Of a stretch of 64,000 nt of DNA, positions 24,903 to 33,699 are shown piece after piece. The stretch lies in contig NZ_CP034539.1 in NCBI RefSeq assembly GCF_003963535.1, forward strand, positions 8,990,001 through 9,054,000, in the 5' to 3' direction. Positions within the stretch are counted from its first letter, which is position 1, and the number at the start of each line of letters is the position of its first letter. The notes beneath the pieces are model-generated. The model did not search any database, had not been told where the DNA came from, and saw only the letters and a list, made by a program, of their open reading frames with translations. A program made the translations under genes and the position numbers. This DNA is from Streptomyces cyaneochromogenes. GTDB taxonomy: Bacteria > Actinomycetota > Actinomycetes > Streptomycetales > Streptomycetaceae.

Positions 24903-25931
24903 TTGAAGGCGCTGGTCAAGGACAAGGCGGAGCCCGGGCTCTGGCTCGCGGACGTCCCGGATCCGTCCGTCGGACCCGGAGACGTACTGATCAAGGTGCT
25001 GCGCACCGGCATCTGCGGCACCGACCTGCACATCCGGTCCTGGGACGGCTGGGCGCAGCAGGCGATCCGCACCCCGCTCGTGGTCGGCCACGAGTTCGTC
25101 GGCGAGGTCGTGGAGACCGGCCGGGACGTCACCGACATCAGTGTCGGTGACCGGGTCAGTGGCGAGGGCCATCTGGTGTGCGGGAAGTGCCGTAACTGCC
25201 TAGCCGGGCGGCGGCACCTGTGCCGGGCCACCATAGGGCTCGGCGTCGGACGCGACGGTGCCTTCGCCGAGTACGTCGCCCTGCCTGCGGCCAATGTGTG
25301 GGTACACCGTGTGCACGTCGACCTGGACGTCGCCGCGATCTTCGATCCGTTCGGCAACGCCGTGCACACCGCGCTGTCCTTCCCGCTGGTCGGCGAGGAC
25401 GTCCTGATCACCGGTGCCGGCCCGATCGGCCTGATGGCGGCGGCGGTCGCCCGGCACGCGGGTGCCCGCAACGTCGTGATCACCGACGTGAGTGAGGAGC
25501 GGCTGGAGCTGGCCCGCAAGGTGGGCGTGAGCCTCGCGCTGAACGTGTCGCAGGTGAGCATCGCCGACGGGCAGCGCGAACTCGGTCTGCGTGAGGGCTT
25601 CGACATCGGCCTGGAGATGTCCGGCCGGGCCGAGGCCATGCGCGACATGATCGCCAACATGACGCACGGCGGCCGTATCGCCATGCTCGGTCTGCCGGCG
25701 CAGGAGTTCCCGGTCGACTGGGCCCGCATCGTGACCTCGATGATCACGATCAAGGGCATCTACGGCCGCGAGATGTTCGAGACCTGGTACGCGATGTCCG
25801 TGCTGCTGGAAGGCGGCCTCGACCTCGCGCCCGTGATCACCGGCCGGTACGGCTACCGCGACTTCGAGGCGGCGTTCGCCGACGCCGCGAGCGGCCGCGG
25901 CGGCAAGGTCATCCTCGACTGGACCGCGTAG
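24903..25931 (+). CDS. tdh: L-threonine 3-dehydrogenase
   Basis: Zinc medium-chain dehydrogenase of 342 residues, the exact family length. It oxidises L-threonine to 2-amino-3-ketobutyrate with NAD+. Catalytic-zinc residues are in TGICGTDLHI and VVGHEFVGEV; the structural-zinc cysteines are in CGKCRNCLAGRRHLC; the Rossmann motif GAGPIGLMAAAVARHAG follows. SMITIKGIYGREMFETWY near the end is diagnostic of Tdh. The TTG start (LKALVKDKAEPGL) has GGAG 8 bases upstream; the longer frame upstream is non-coding in character. kbl follows 53 bases later and completes the pathway. Confidence 0.96.
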   Translation: MKALVKDKAEPGLWLADVPDPSVGPGDVLIKVLRTGICGTDLHIRSWDGWAQQAIRTPLVVGHEFVGEVVETGRDVTDISVGDRVSGEGHLVCGKCRNCLAGRRHLCRATIGLGVGRDGAFAEYVALPAANVWVHRVHVDLDVAAIFDPFGNAVHTALSFPLVGEDVLITGAGPIGLMAAAVARHAGARNVVITDVSEERLELARKVGVSLALNVSQVSIADGQRELGLREGFDIGLEMSGRAEAMRDMIANMTHGGRIAMLGLPAQEFPVDWARIVTSMITIKGIYGREMFETWYAMSVLLEGGLDLAPVITGRYGYRDFEAAFADAASGRGGKVILDWTA

Positions 25932-25984
25932 CCCACAGGCCCCGTAACCCCCTTTCCGCGCAAGCACTTTTAGGAGCTTCCCTC

Positions 25985-27178
25985 ATGTTCGACTCCGTGC
26001 GCGACGACCTGCGCGCCACCCTCGACGAGATCCGTGCCGCGGGCCTGCACAAGCCTGAGCGCGTCATCGGCACCCCGCAGTCCGCGACCGTGGACGTCAC
26101 CGCGGGCGGCCGCCCCGGCGAGGTCCTCAACTTCTGTGCCAACAACTACCTCGGTCTCGCCGACCACCCCGAGGTGGTGGCCGCCGCCCACGAGGCACTG
26201 GACCGCTGGGGCTACGGCATGGCGTCCGTCCGCTTCATCTGCGGCACGCAGGAGGTGCACAAGGAACTGGAGGCCAGGCTCTCGGCGTTCCTCGGCCAGG
26301 AGGACACGATCCTGTACTCCTCCTGCTTCGACGCCAACGGCGGCGTGTTCGAGACGCTCCTCGGCCCGGAGGACGCGGTGATCTCCGACGCCCTCAACCA
26401 CGCGTCGATCATCGACGGCATCCGCCTGTGCAAGGCCCGCCGCTTCCGCTACGCCAACCGTGATCTGGCCGATCTGGAGCGGCAGTTGAAGGAGGCCGCG
26501 GGTGCGCGGCGCAAGCTGATCGTCACCGACGGCGTCTTCTCCATGGACGGCTACGTGGCCCCGCTCCGCGAGATCTGCGACCTCGCCGACCGCTACGACG
26601 CCATGGTCATGGTCGACGACTCGCACGCCGTCGGCTTCGTCGGCCCCGGCGGCCGCGGCACCCCCGAGCTGCACGGCGTCATGGACCGCGTCGACATCAT
26701 CACCGGCACCCTCGGCAAGGCCCTCGGCGGCGCTTCCGGCGGCTACGTCGCCGCCCGCGCCGAGATCGTCGCCCTGCTGCGCCAGCGCTCGCGGCCGTAC
26801 CTCTTCTCGAACACCCTGGCCCCGGTGATCGCGGCGGCCTCCCTCAAGGTCCTCGACCTGCTGGAGTCGGCGGACGACCTGCGCGTCCGGCTGGCCGAGA
26901 ACACCGCGCTGTTCCGCAGCCGTATGACCGAGGAGGGCTTCGAGATCCTCCCCGGCGACCACGCCATCGCGCCCGTGATGATCGGCGACGCGGCGAAGGC
27001 CGCCCGGCTGGCGGAGCTGCTGCTGGAGCGGGGCGTGTATGTGATCGGCTTCTCGTACCCGGTGGTGCCGCACGGCCAGGCCCGGATCCGCGTCCAGCTG
27101 TCCGCCGCGCACTCCACGGACGACGTCAACCGTGCCGTGGACGCCTTCGTGGCGGCGCGGGCGGAGCTGGAGGGCTGA
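25985..27178 (+). CDS. kbl: Glycine C-acetyltransferase (2-amino-3-ketobutyrate CoA ligase)
   Basis: PLP enzyme of 397 residues that splits 2-amino-3-ketobutyrate with CoA into glycine and acetyl-CoA, completing threonine breakdown with the upstream Tdh. The PLP lysine is K245 in TGTLGKALGGASGG; DDSHAVGFVG and NNYLGLADHPEVV are family landmarks. TTTTAGGAG precedes the ATG. It forms an operon with tdh. The LysR gene 36 bases downstream on the same strand may control both (inference). Confidence 0.97.
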   Translation: MFDSVRDDLRATLDEIRAAGLHKPERVIGTPQSATVDVTAGGRPGEVLNFCANNYLGLADHPEVVAAAHEALDRWGYGMASVRFICGTQEVHKELEARLSAFLGQEDTILYSSCFDANGGVFETLLGPEDAVISDALNHASIIDGIRLCKARRFRYANRDLADLERQLKEAAGARRKLIVTDGVFSMDGYVAPLREICDLADRYDAMVMVDDSHAVGFVGPGGRGTPELHGVMDRVDIITGTLGKALGGASGGYVAARAEIVALLRQRSRPYLFSNTLAPVIAAASLKVLDLLESADDLRVRLAENTALFRSRMTEEGFEILPGDHAIAPVMIGDAAKAARLAELLLERGVYVIGFSYPVVPHGQARIRVQLSAAHSTDDVNRAVDAFVAARAELEG

Positions 27179-27214
27179 CCCGGAGCGCACGGGGCATTTG
27201 AGACAATCGATCGC

Positions 27215-28117
27215 ATGATCGAAGCGCGGCGGCTCCACATCCTCCGTGCGGTGGCCGACCACCGCACGGTGACGGCGGCTGCCGCCGCGCTGTATCTGAC
27301 CCCGTCCGCCGTCTCCCAGCAGCTGGCCGCGCTGGAGCAGGAGACGGGCCACCGTCTGGTCGAGCGCAGCGCCAAGGGTGTACGGCTCACCCCGGCCGGC
27401 GAGATCCTGCTCAGCCACACCAACGCGGTCCTGGCCCAGCTGGAGCGGGCGGAGGCCGAGCTCGCGGCGTACAGCTCCGGCGCGGCCGGCACGGTCACCG
27501 TCGCCTCCTTCGCGACCGGCATCGCCCAGGTCGTAGCCCCCGCGGTGGCCCGCCTCGCCGGGGCGGCGCCAGGCATTCGCCTCCGGGTCCAGGACGCGGA
27601 GGGCGACGCGAGCCTGCCGATGGTGCTGGACCGGCAGGTGGATGTGGCGGTCGCCGTCGAGTACCGCGGGGCGCCGCCCGCCGACGATCCGCGCCTGAGC
27701 CACGTACCGCTGTACGCCGAGCCCTTCGACGCGGTCGTCCCCGTCACCCACCGCCTGGCCGACACCGCCGAGATCCCCCTCGCCGACCTGGCCAAGGACC
27801 CGTGGATCGGCCCGTACCCCGGCAACCCCTGCCACGACGTGGTCGTCCTGGCCTGCGAGAACGCGGGTTTCCAGCCCCGCCTCGAACACTCCTCGGACGA
27901 CTTCCGCGCGGTCGTCGCCCTCGCCTCGGCCGACGCGGGCGTGGCCCTCGTACCGCGCTCGGCACTGCGCGGGATGGACCTCACGGGCGTCGTCGTACGA
28001 CCCGTCGACGGGGTGGCGCCCACACGCCGGGTCTTCGCGGCGGTACGCCGCGGGGCCGAGGAGCATCCGCTGATCCGGCCGGTGCTGGAGGCGCTCGGGG
28101 AGGCGGCGGGGGAGTGA
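27215..28117 (+). CDS. LysR family transcriptional regulator
   Basis: The protein has 300 residues. The winged helix is at the N-terminus (RRLHILRAVADHRTVTAAAAALYLTPSAVSQQLAALEQETGHRLVER). The rest is the periplasmic-binding-like effector domain (GTVTVASFATGIAQVVAPA to RRVFAAVRRGAEEH). It lies directly after kbl on the same strand, so it might be a cis regulator of threonine use, but LysR genes usually diverge from their targets. The short gap contains ATT-N6-AAT (near 27195-27208), a possible LysR-type site. Likely an activator; effector unknown. Confidence 0.92.
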   Translation: MIEARRLHILRAVADHRTVTAAAAALYLTPSAVSQQLAALEQETGHRLVERSAKGVRLTPAGEILLSHTNAVLAQLERAEAELAAYSSGAAGTVTVASFATGIAQVVAPAVARLAGAAPGIRLRVQDAEGDASLPMVLDRQVDVAVAVEYRGAPPADDPRLSHVPLYAEPFDAVVPVTHRLADTAEIPLADLAKDPWIGPYPGNPCHDVVVLACENAGFQPRLEHSSDDFRAVVALASADAGVALVPRSALRGMDLTGVVVRPVDGVAPTRRVFAAVRRGAEEHPLIRPVLEALGEAAGE

Positions 28118-28135
28118 GCCGCTCGTAACACCGAC

Positions 28136-28170
28136 GTTTCATATATGGGATAGCGTCCCGGATATGAAAC
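28136..28170 (+). promoter_or_regulatory. 35-bp nested palindrome covering the start codon of the XRE-cupin gene
   Basis: Perfect 9-bp outer arms, GTTTCATAT (28136-28144) and ATATGAAAC (28162-28170), enclose an inner GGGA (28147-28150) / TCCC (28156-28159) pair around TAGCG. The right arm contains the ATG of the next gene. TAGCGT at 28151-28156 fits a -10 element for a transcript starting at or near that ATG. It is probably the regulator's own operator. As RNA it would also mask the start codon. Confidence 0.7.
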
Positions 28171-28754
28171 AGCGAAGTGTGGACGGTGCCGAGGCACCCG
28201 ACCCGGTCGACGCCCGCCTGGGCGCCCGCCTGGCCGAGTTGCGGGCCGAACGCGGCTGGTCCCTCGGGGAGTTGGCGGAACGCAGCGGCGTGAGCCGTTC
28301 GACGCTGTCCCGGGCCGAGCGGGCGGAGATCAGTCCCACCGCCTCGCTGTTGAACCGCCTGTGTCACGTCTACGGGCGGACCATGTCGCAGCTGCTCAGC
28401 GAGGTGGAGTCCGAGCCGGCGCTGCTGGTGCGGGCGGCCGAGCAGCCGGTGTGGGAGGACCGTTCCTCCGGCTTCGTACGACGATCCGTGTCGCCGCCGC
28501 ACGCCGGGCTGCGCGGCGAGATCGTCGAGGGACGGCTCACGGCGGGCGCCGACATCGCGTACGACCGGCCGCCCGTGCCGGGGCTGGAGCAGCACATCTG
28601 GGTGCTGGAAGGGGAGCTCGACGTGACGGTTCAGGAGGCCGAGCACCGTCTCGGCGCCGGGGACTGCCTGCGGATGAGGGTGTGGGGGCCGACGCGGTTC
28701 CGGTGTGCGGGGCCCGAGGCGGTGCGGTACGTGCTGGCGGTGGTGCTGCCGTGA
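28164..28754 (+). CDS. XRE-family regulator with cupin domain
   Basis: The protein has 196 residues. The helix-turn-helix (RLGARLAELRAERGWSLGELAERSGVSRSTLSRAERAEISPT) occupies about residues 18-62, followed by a linker and a single cupin domain (PPVPGLEQHIWVLEGELDVTV, LGAGDCLRMRVW). Only one His is evident in the cupin metal position, so metal binding is uncertain. The ATG lies inside a long palindrome and has no Shine-Dalgarno, suggesting a leaderless mRNA. The GNAT gene downstream starts at its stop (GTGA), so the regulator probably controls the acetyltransferase. Confidence 0.88.
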   Translation: MKQRSVDGAEAPDPVDARLGARLAELRAERGWSLGELAERSGVSRSTLSRAERAEISPTASLLNRLCHVYGRTMSQLLSEVESEPALLVRAAEQPVWEDRSSGFVRRSVSPPHAGLRGEIVEGRLTAGADIAYDRPPVPGLEQHIWVLEGELDVTVQEAEHRLGAGDCLRMRVWGPTRFRCAGPEAVRYVLAVVLP

Positions 28755-29284
28755 TCGTGACGCGACTGGACGAGGCCCAACTACTCGACCGGGCGGGGGA
28801 GTTGGCCGACCTGTTGGTCGACACCGTGGCGGGCGGCGCCTCCATCGGCTTCCTCGCCCCTGTGGACCGTACTGCGGCCATGGCGTGGTGGAAGGAGCGG
28901 GCGGTCGCCGTCGCCGCAGGGGAGTTGGCCGTGTGGGCGGCATGTGAGGGCGAGCGGACGGTCGGCACGGTCAGCCTCGCCTTTCCCGGCAAGCCCAACA
29001 GCCGCCACCGGGCCGAGCTGGTCAAGCTGATGGTGCACCGGGACGCGCGGGGCCAGGGCCTCGGCCGCAGGCTCCTCGCGACGGCGGAAGAGGCGGCGAT
29101 CGACGCGGGAGTCACCCTCCTCCACCTGGACACCGAGACCGACAGCCTTGCCGAGCGGCTCTACGGCTCGGCCGGGTGGACCCGGGCCGGGGTGATCCCC
29201 GACTTCGCGGCGAGCCCGACGGGGGTTCTGCGGCCGACGACGATCTACTACAAGTACGTCGGTGTTACTGCTCTCACCAGGTGA
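28751..29284 (+). CDS. GNAT family N-acetyltransferase
   Basis: The protein has 177 residues. Acetyl-CoA-binding motif A is clear: VKLMVHRDARGQGLGRRLLATAEEAA (R/Q-x-x-G-x-G/A). The C-terminal beta-bulge region has LYGSAGWTRAGVIPDFA. The GTG overlaps the stop of the XRE-cupin regulator (GTGA), so they are translated together. The substrate is unknown; small amines and antibiotics are common for this group, and cis regulation by a cupin repressor fits a small-molecule modifying enzyme (inference). Confidence 0.88.
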   Translation: MIVTRLDEAQLLDRAGELADLLVDTVAGGASIGFLAPVDRTAAMAWWKERAVAVAAGELAVWAACEGERTVGTVSLAFPGKPNSRHRAELVKLMVHRDARGQGLGRRLLATAEEAAIDAGVTLLHLDTETDSLAERLYGSAGWTRAGVIPDFAASPTGVLRPTTIYYKYVGVTALTR

Positions 29285-29314
29285 TTGTCAGTGACAGCCG
29301 CTACGGTGCCTTGC

Positions 29315-29674
29315 ATGCCGGATGCCGAAGACGTACACCGTATCGCCCTGTCTCTGCCGGACACGACGGAGAAGATCGCCTGGAACATGCCCACGTTCCG
29401 GGTCGCGGGCAAGATGTTCGCCACGCTGCCCGAGGACGAGACCTCCATCGCGGTGCGCTGCCCCAAGGAGGAGCGCGACGAACTGGTCCTGGCCGAGCCG
29501 GACAAGTTCTGGATCGCCGACCACGAAGCACAGTTCGCCTGGGTACGGGTCCGGCTCGCGGCCCTGGAGAGCGAGGCCGAACTGCGCGACATCCTGGCGG
29601 ACTCCTGGCGCCAGGCGGCACCGACACGGCTGCAGGACGCGTACCCCGAGTTGGGCCTGCCGGCCGGGGAATGA
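29315..29674 (+). CDS. MmcQ/YjbR family DNA-binding-fold protein
   Basis: The protein has 119 residues. MPDAEDVHRIALSLPDTTEK, then WNMPTFRVAGKMFATL and WVRVRLAALESEAELRDILADSWRQAAP are the MmcQ/YjbR pattern (CyaY-like fold). The biological role of the family is unknown. The ATG at 29315 is favoured because the family starts at this point; the frame extends to a GTG at 29285 with sequence that is not family-like. It follows the GNAT gene within 30 bases and may be in its transcript. Confidence 0.85.
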   Translation: MPDAEDVHRIALSLPDTTEKIAWNMPTFRVAGKMFATLPEDETSIAVRCPKEERDELVLAEPDKFWIADHEAQFAWVRVRLAALESEAELRDILADSWRQAAPTRLQDAYPELGLPAGE

Positions 29675-29797
29675 TCATCCGCGCGACGCGGGCAGGGGGC
29701 TCCCCCGACGCATAGAAAGGGGTGCGCGACCACCGACCCGAGTGCGGTATTGTTTCTATGCGCGTTCGGCCGGGGGAAACCCCAGGTCAGGCGGCAT

Positions 29798-29871
<74 letters not shown>

Positions 29872-29892
29872 CTTGCTGAGGAGCAGGTCAGA

Positions 29893-29924
29893 GGCCGTAT
29901 CGGAGTATTCCGATACGGCCTTTT
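29893..29924 (+). terminator. Rho-independent terminator of tRNA-Pro
   Basis: A perfect 12-bp stem (GGCCGTATCGGA at 29893-29904, complement at 29909-29920) has loop GTAT and is followed by TTTT. It starts 22 bases after the tRNA. Confidence 0.93.
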
Positions 29925-30097
29925 CGATTTGTTCGGGGACCAACGGCGCGCAACAGCCATGTCCGCTCCGCGCCCCATGAGCCGTCGGGCTCGGTGAAGA
30001 GTAGGCGCACCCCGTCAACAGGCCTCCGGGACCCGTCCCGGCCGCGCGGACGCACCATACGGGCGCCGGACCCGTTCCGTGACCGGGGGAGACCAGG

Positions 30098-31570
30098 ATG
30101 AACGACCCGACGCGCGCCGTACCCGCCATGCCGAACCACCCGCCCGACGAGGTCAGGGTGAACGACCCGTTCGCCGTCGCCCTGGGCAACGCGTCGATGC
30201 TCGGCGTCGGTTATCTGATGCTGCGCCGGCGCCGGCTCGCTCTCGCCGCCGTGGTCGTGAGCGTCGTGCTGATGTCCCGGCTCGTCTCGACGGCCGACCC
30301 GGCGTACGAAGTCGCCGTGCTCGGGTGGTGGGTGGCCGTCGTCGGGCACGGGTGGTTCCTGGCGCGCAGAGGCAGAGGCAGAGGCAGAGGCAGAGGCGGA
30401 GGCGAAGGCGGAGGCGGCGGCAGGGGCTCGGTGCGCGGGCGGCGCCTGGTCGCGCTCGGCGTCACGCTGCCGGTTCTGCTGGCCGTAGGGCTCCTGCGGT
30501 TCGAGGCCTCGAGCATCGGGCAGAGCGTGACCGACGCCCGCGAACGCGGCGACTGCGCAGGGGTGTTGAGCGCGCAGGACGAGGGGTGGCTCGGCCACCG
30601 CATCGCCGACGCACCACTGAGCGCCCGCGGCGACGACGTCGTACGGGCATGTGACCGGCTGCGCACGGCCCGCGCCGAGCTGGCGACCGCGCTGAGCGGG
30701 GACACCGATGCCCTGAAGCAGGGCTTCGGGACGCTCGCGTCGGTTCTCGCGGAGCCCGGCAACGAGAAGACGGTCGAGACCACCCTCGACGGGTTCCTGC
30801 GCGGCCTGCCCACCAGGGACTCCTGCGAGACGGTCACCGTCACCGACTGGCTCCACGATCGCGGGCGCAGCGACGACGTACTGGACCGGTCCGCCGGCAC
30901 CGCCGAGCGGACCGCGCCCGGCGCGCTGGTCGGGTGCGGTGACGATCTCATGGCGGACGACAGCTGGGAGCAGGCCCGGACGCACTACCAGCAGCTGCTC
31001 GACCGGTACCCCGACGACGAACTCGCGGACCGGGCCCGGAAGGGAGCGAGGAAGGCCACGCTGAGCATCGAGCTCGCCAACGTGCGCAACCTGCTCTCGG
31101 GAGGAACCGACACACAGCCCGAGTACTGCTCCCACCCGGCGAAGTACAGCGGCGCCAAGCCCGTCGGCAAGGGCGCCAACCGCGCGCTGTTCTACGCCTC
31201 CGACGAGTACGGCGTCGCGTCCGACTACCCGAAGCGGTTCCCCGCCTCCTGGAAGGCGGGTGACGTGGACGACGCGGTGCTGGTGGTCTGCATGGGCGAG
31301 GAGAGGCATGGACCGTCCGTCGAGACCTGTCCGTACGAGAGCGAGTCCTCCGGCGCCCTCTCGTACGTGAGCTTCCACAAGATCGAGATCCCGGTGAAGG
31401 TCTACGAGGTGCGCACCGGCAAGCTGATCGCCGACCGCACCGTCCGGATCGGCGGCACCAGTTGCCCCTCGGTCTTCTACGCCGAGGCGGGCTCCGCCCC
31501 GGGGCCGAGGTACGTCGACGCGTCCAAGTCCGATGTGAACGCCGCCTTCCGGCCGTTGGTGGTCCGGTGA
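30098..31570 (+). CDS. Membrane protein of the kinase island (unknown function)
   Basis: The protein has 490 residues. Two or three hydrophobic segments lie near residues 28-65 (ASMLGVGYLML, LALAAVVVSVVLM) and 72-88; an Arg/Gly repeat (about 91-112) follows, then another membrane helix near 118-134 (LVALGVTLPVLLAVGLL). The remainder is extracytoplasmic or soluble, with a TPR-like stretch (DDSWEQARTHYQQLLDRYPDDELADRARKGAR) and paired cysteines (CSHPAKYSGAKP, VVCMGEER, ETCPYES, TSCPSVF). The end overlaps the kinase gene start (GTGA), so it is probably a partner or substrate of that kinase. GGGGGAGACCAGG precedes the ATG. No named family is recognised. Confidence 0.72.
   Translation: MNDPTRAVPAMPNHPPDEVRVNDPFAVALGNASMLGVGYLMLRRRRLALAAVVVSVVLMSRLVSTADPAYEVAVLGWWVAVVGHGWFLARRGRGRGRGRGGGEGGGGGRGSVRGRRLVALGVTLPVLLAVGLLRFEASSIGQSVTDARERGDCAGVLSAQDEGWLGHRIADAPLSARGDDVVRACDRLRTARAELATALSGDTDALKQGFGTLASVLAEPGNEKTVETTLDGFLRGLPTRDSCETVTVTDWLHDRGRSDDVLDRSAGTAERTAPGALVGCGDDLMADDSWEQARTHYQQLLDRYPDDELADRARKGARKATLSIELANVRNLLSGGTDTQPEYCSHPAKYSGAKPVGKGANRALFYASDEYGVASDYPKRFPASWKAGDVDDAVLVVCMGEERHGPSVETCPYESESSGALSYVSFHKIEIPVKVYEVRTGKLIADRTVRIGGTSCPSVFYAEAGSAPGPRYVDASKSDVNAAFRPLVVR
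30368..30415 (+). repeat. 6-bp AGAGGC repeat encoding Arg-Gly
   Basis: Five perfect AGAGGC units (30368-30397) are followed by GGAGGC, GAAGGC and GGAGGC. In frame they encode an Arg-Gly run that becomes Gly/Glu-rich. The length is likely to vary between strains by slippage without frame loss. Confidence 0.88.
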
Positions 31571-33558
31571 ACGGCGGCGCGGACCGTGGGGTGACCGGAG
31601 GGGAGATCACGGCGGCCGCTCCGGAAGGGCACCCGAGGAAGGGGGCGTTGGTGACACGGGAGGAACGGGTCATCGCCGGGCGGTACCGGCTGGGGCGGCG
31701 GCTGGGTTCCGGAGGCGGGGGAGACGTCTGGCTCGCCGAGGACGAGGAGCTGCGGGTCCGGGTCGCGGTCAAGGAGATCGACGTACCGCGCGAGCCGAAG
31801 TCATCCGCCGACGACCCGGCCGGCCGGGGCCGCAAGGAGGCCCTGAAGGCGGCGCAGTTGCGCGAGCACCCGAACGTGATCACGGTGTACGACGTGGTGG
31901 AGGACGACGGCCGCCCCTGGATCGTGATGGAGTACCTGGAGGGCACGCGGGACCTGCGCGCCGTGGTGAACGAGCGCGGTGCGCTGCCCAGCGACGAGGT
32001 GGCCGGGCTCGGGGCGGCCGCCCTTGACGCCCTGTGCGCCGGACACCGGCTCGGCATCATCCACCGGGACGTGAAGCCCTCCAACATCCTGCTGGCGCCG
32101 GACCATTCGGGCGCCGCCGATCGCCGGGTCCTGCTCACGGACTACGGCATCTCGCTGTGGCCCCGCGAGACCCGCGTCACCGAGAGCGGCATGGTGGTCG
32201 GTACCCCGGGCTTCCTGGCGCCCGAGCGGCTGTCCGGCGGCGAGGCGACGCCCGCGACCGACCTGTTCTCGCTCGGAGTCACCCTCTACTTCGCCGTCGA
32301 GGGCACCTCCCCGTTCGAACGGGACACGCTCGACGCCTCGCTCATGGCGGCGCTGACCACCGAACCCGACCTGCCTCAGCGGGCGAGCGATCCGCTGAGC
32401 CGGGTGATCATGGGGCTGTTGGCCAAGGATCCGGCGGAGCGCATGCAGCCGGAGCGGGCGCGCGAACTGCTGGCCGAGGCCATGGGAAGCGGGGCTGCTG
32501 CGACGTCACTTCCCGTGCCCACCGGAGCGGCTCCGAAGTCGGCCTCTTCCGGGGCCGCGACCGAGTCCGGCGACGTGGTCACCGCGACGGAGCCCGCCCA
32601 AACCCCGCCGTCGTGGAGGAAGCGTCTCGCCCGCGCCCGGAGCAGGTCCGGCGAGGCTCGACCTTCCCCCGCCCGGAGAACGCCCCTGCTGCTGGCGCTC
32701 ACCGCCGTGCTGGCCGCGGGCGGCGGATTCGCGTGGGGGGCCGCCACGTACCAGGGCGAGCCGGCCGAGGCGAACGGGCCGCGGGCCGGCACGAAAGCGG
32801 CCGCCACTGCGTCCCCGACGCCGACCCCGACCGTGACCCGCAGCTCCTACCCGTACGGCAGGCAGGCCGGGCTGCGAGAAGGGCTCATGCCGGGGCAGTG
32901 CGTCAACGCCGACTGGAAGGACGGGGAGTACAAGGGGCGGCCCGGGGTGAAGGTCGTCGGCTGCGACGACGATCCCGAGGGCCAGGTCATCGCGACCGTC
33001 GCGGCCGGCGGTGCCGCAGGGGCGTCCGGCGCGGGGGCGGTACGGGCCGAGTGCACCCGGCGCACCGCGGAGCTGCGCGGGACCATGGCCGCCCCGGTGC
33101 TGCACGTGCTCACACCGGAGACGGGGCAGAGCGAGCCGCCGCCCTCGGCCTGCCTGCTCTTCCTGAAGCACGCCACCCTCGGCGGCCCGCTGGGCGGCTT
33201 CCGCAAGTTCGGCGACGAGGTGTACCTCACCCAGCAGGGTCCGGGCGACTGCGTCACCTCCGTGGAGGACGAGGACGGCGAGATCACCGACACCCTGGTG
33301 AGCTGCGAGCAGCCGCACCACGAGCAGGCCGTCGGCTGGGCCTGGGCCTCGGGCGACGGCTCGGCGGACAGCGTCGACACGCATGGGCTCTGCGAGGAGA
33401 AGTACGGCGTCAACTGGGCCCGCGGCCAAGGACACGAGATGCGGGGATGGCGCTCCTCGGACGAGGAATGGGACGCCGGCTTCCGCTACGTGCTGTGCAG
33501 CGTGGGCCGGGAGGACGGCGGGAAGCTTCCGGGAGGGGTACTGAAGTCCGCGTACTGA
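31567..33558 (+). CDS. Transmembrane Ser/Thr protein kinase with Cys-rich external domain
   Basis: The protein has 663 residues. The Hanks kinase domain spans about 38-300: glycine loop LGSGGGGDVW, catalytic K69 in VAVKEI, HRDVKPSNILL (H166, D168), DYG in place of DFG, and GTPGFLAPERL. A Ser/Pro-rich linker leads to a membrane helix near 374-397 (LLLALTAVLAAGGGFAWGAA). The outer domain has about six spaced cysteines (CVNADW, VVGCDDD, AECTRR, SACLLF, GDCVTS, VSCEQP), as in septum-solute or LppU-like sensor domains. The GTG overlaps the upstream gene's stop; an in-frame GTG at 31651 just before REERVIAGRY is an alternative start. Confidence 0.92.
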   Translation: MNGGADRGVTGGEITAAAPEGHPRKGALVTREERVIAGRYRLGRRLGSGGGGDVWLAEDEELRVRVAVKEIDVPREPKSSADDPAGRGRKEALKAAQLREHPNVITVYDVVEDDGRPWIVMEYLEGTRDLRAVVNERGALPSDEVAGLGAAALDALCAGHRLGIIHRDVKPSNILLAPDHSGAADRRVLLTDYGISLWPRETRVTESGMVVGTPGFLAPERLSGGEATPATDLFSLGVTLYFAVEGTSPFERDTLDASLMAALTTEPDLPQRASDPLSRVIMGLLAKDPAERMQPERARELLAEAMGSGAAATSLPVPTGAAPKSASSGAATESGDVVTATEPAQTPPSWRKRLARARSRSGEARPSPARRTPLLLALTAVLAAGGGFAWGAATYQGEPAEANGPRAGTKAAATASPTPTPTVTRSSYPYGRQAGLREGLMPGQCVNADWKDGEYKGRPGVKVVGCDDDPEGQVIATVAAGGAAGASGAGAVRAECTRRTAELRGTMAAPVLHVLTPETGQSEPPPSACLLFLKHATLGGPLGGFRKFGDEVYLTQQGPGDCVTSVEDEDGEITDTLVSCEQPHHEQAVGWAWASGDGSADSVDTHGLCEEKYGVNWARGQGHEMRGWRSSDEEWDAGFRYVLCSVGREDGGKLPGGVLKSAY

Positions 33559-33699
33559 TTCCCCCGGCCCCCAGACCGTACGGGAGGGGTCCCGCAAGGG
33601 AGGCGGAGACTGGTCCGTACCTCGGGCGTACGCCGAGAACCCGTCGGACCGGGAAACCCCCTGAAGCACCCAGAAGTTCACGAACCGAGGAGACCAGCG

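Noticed and set aside
25970..28066. 698-codon minus frame opposite kbl and lysR
   Set aside because: Antisense shadow of two clear genes.
31462..31566. In-frame extension of the first kinase into the upstream gene
   Set aside because: The codons belong to the membrane protein in another frame; the GTGA overlap at 31567 is the natural start.
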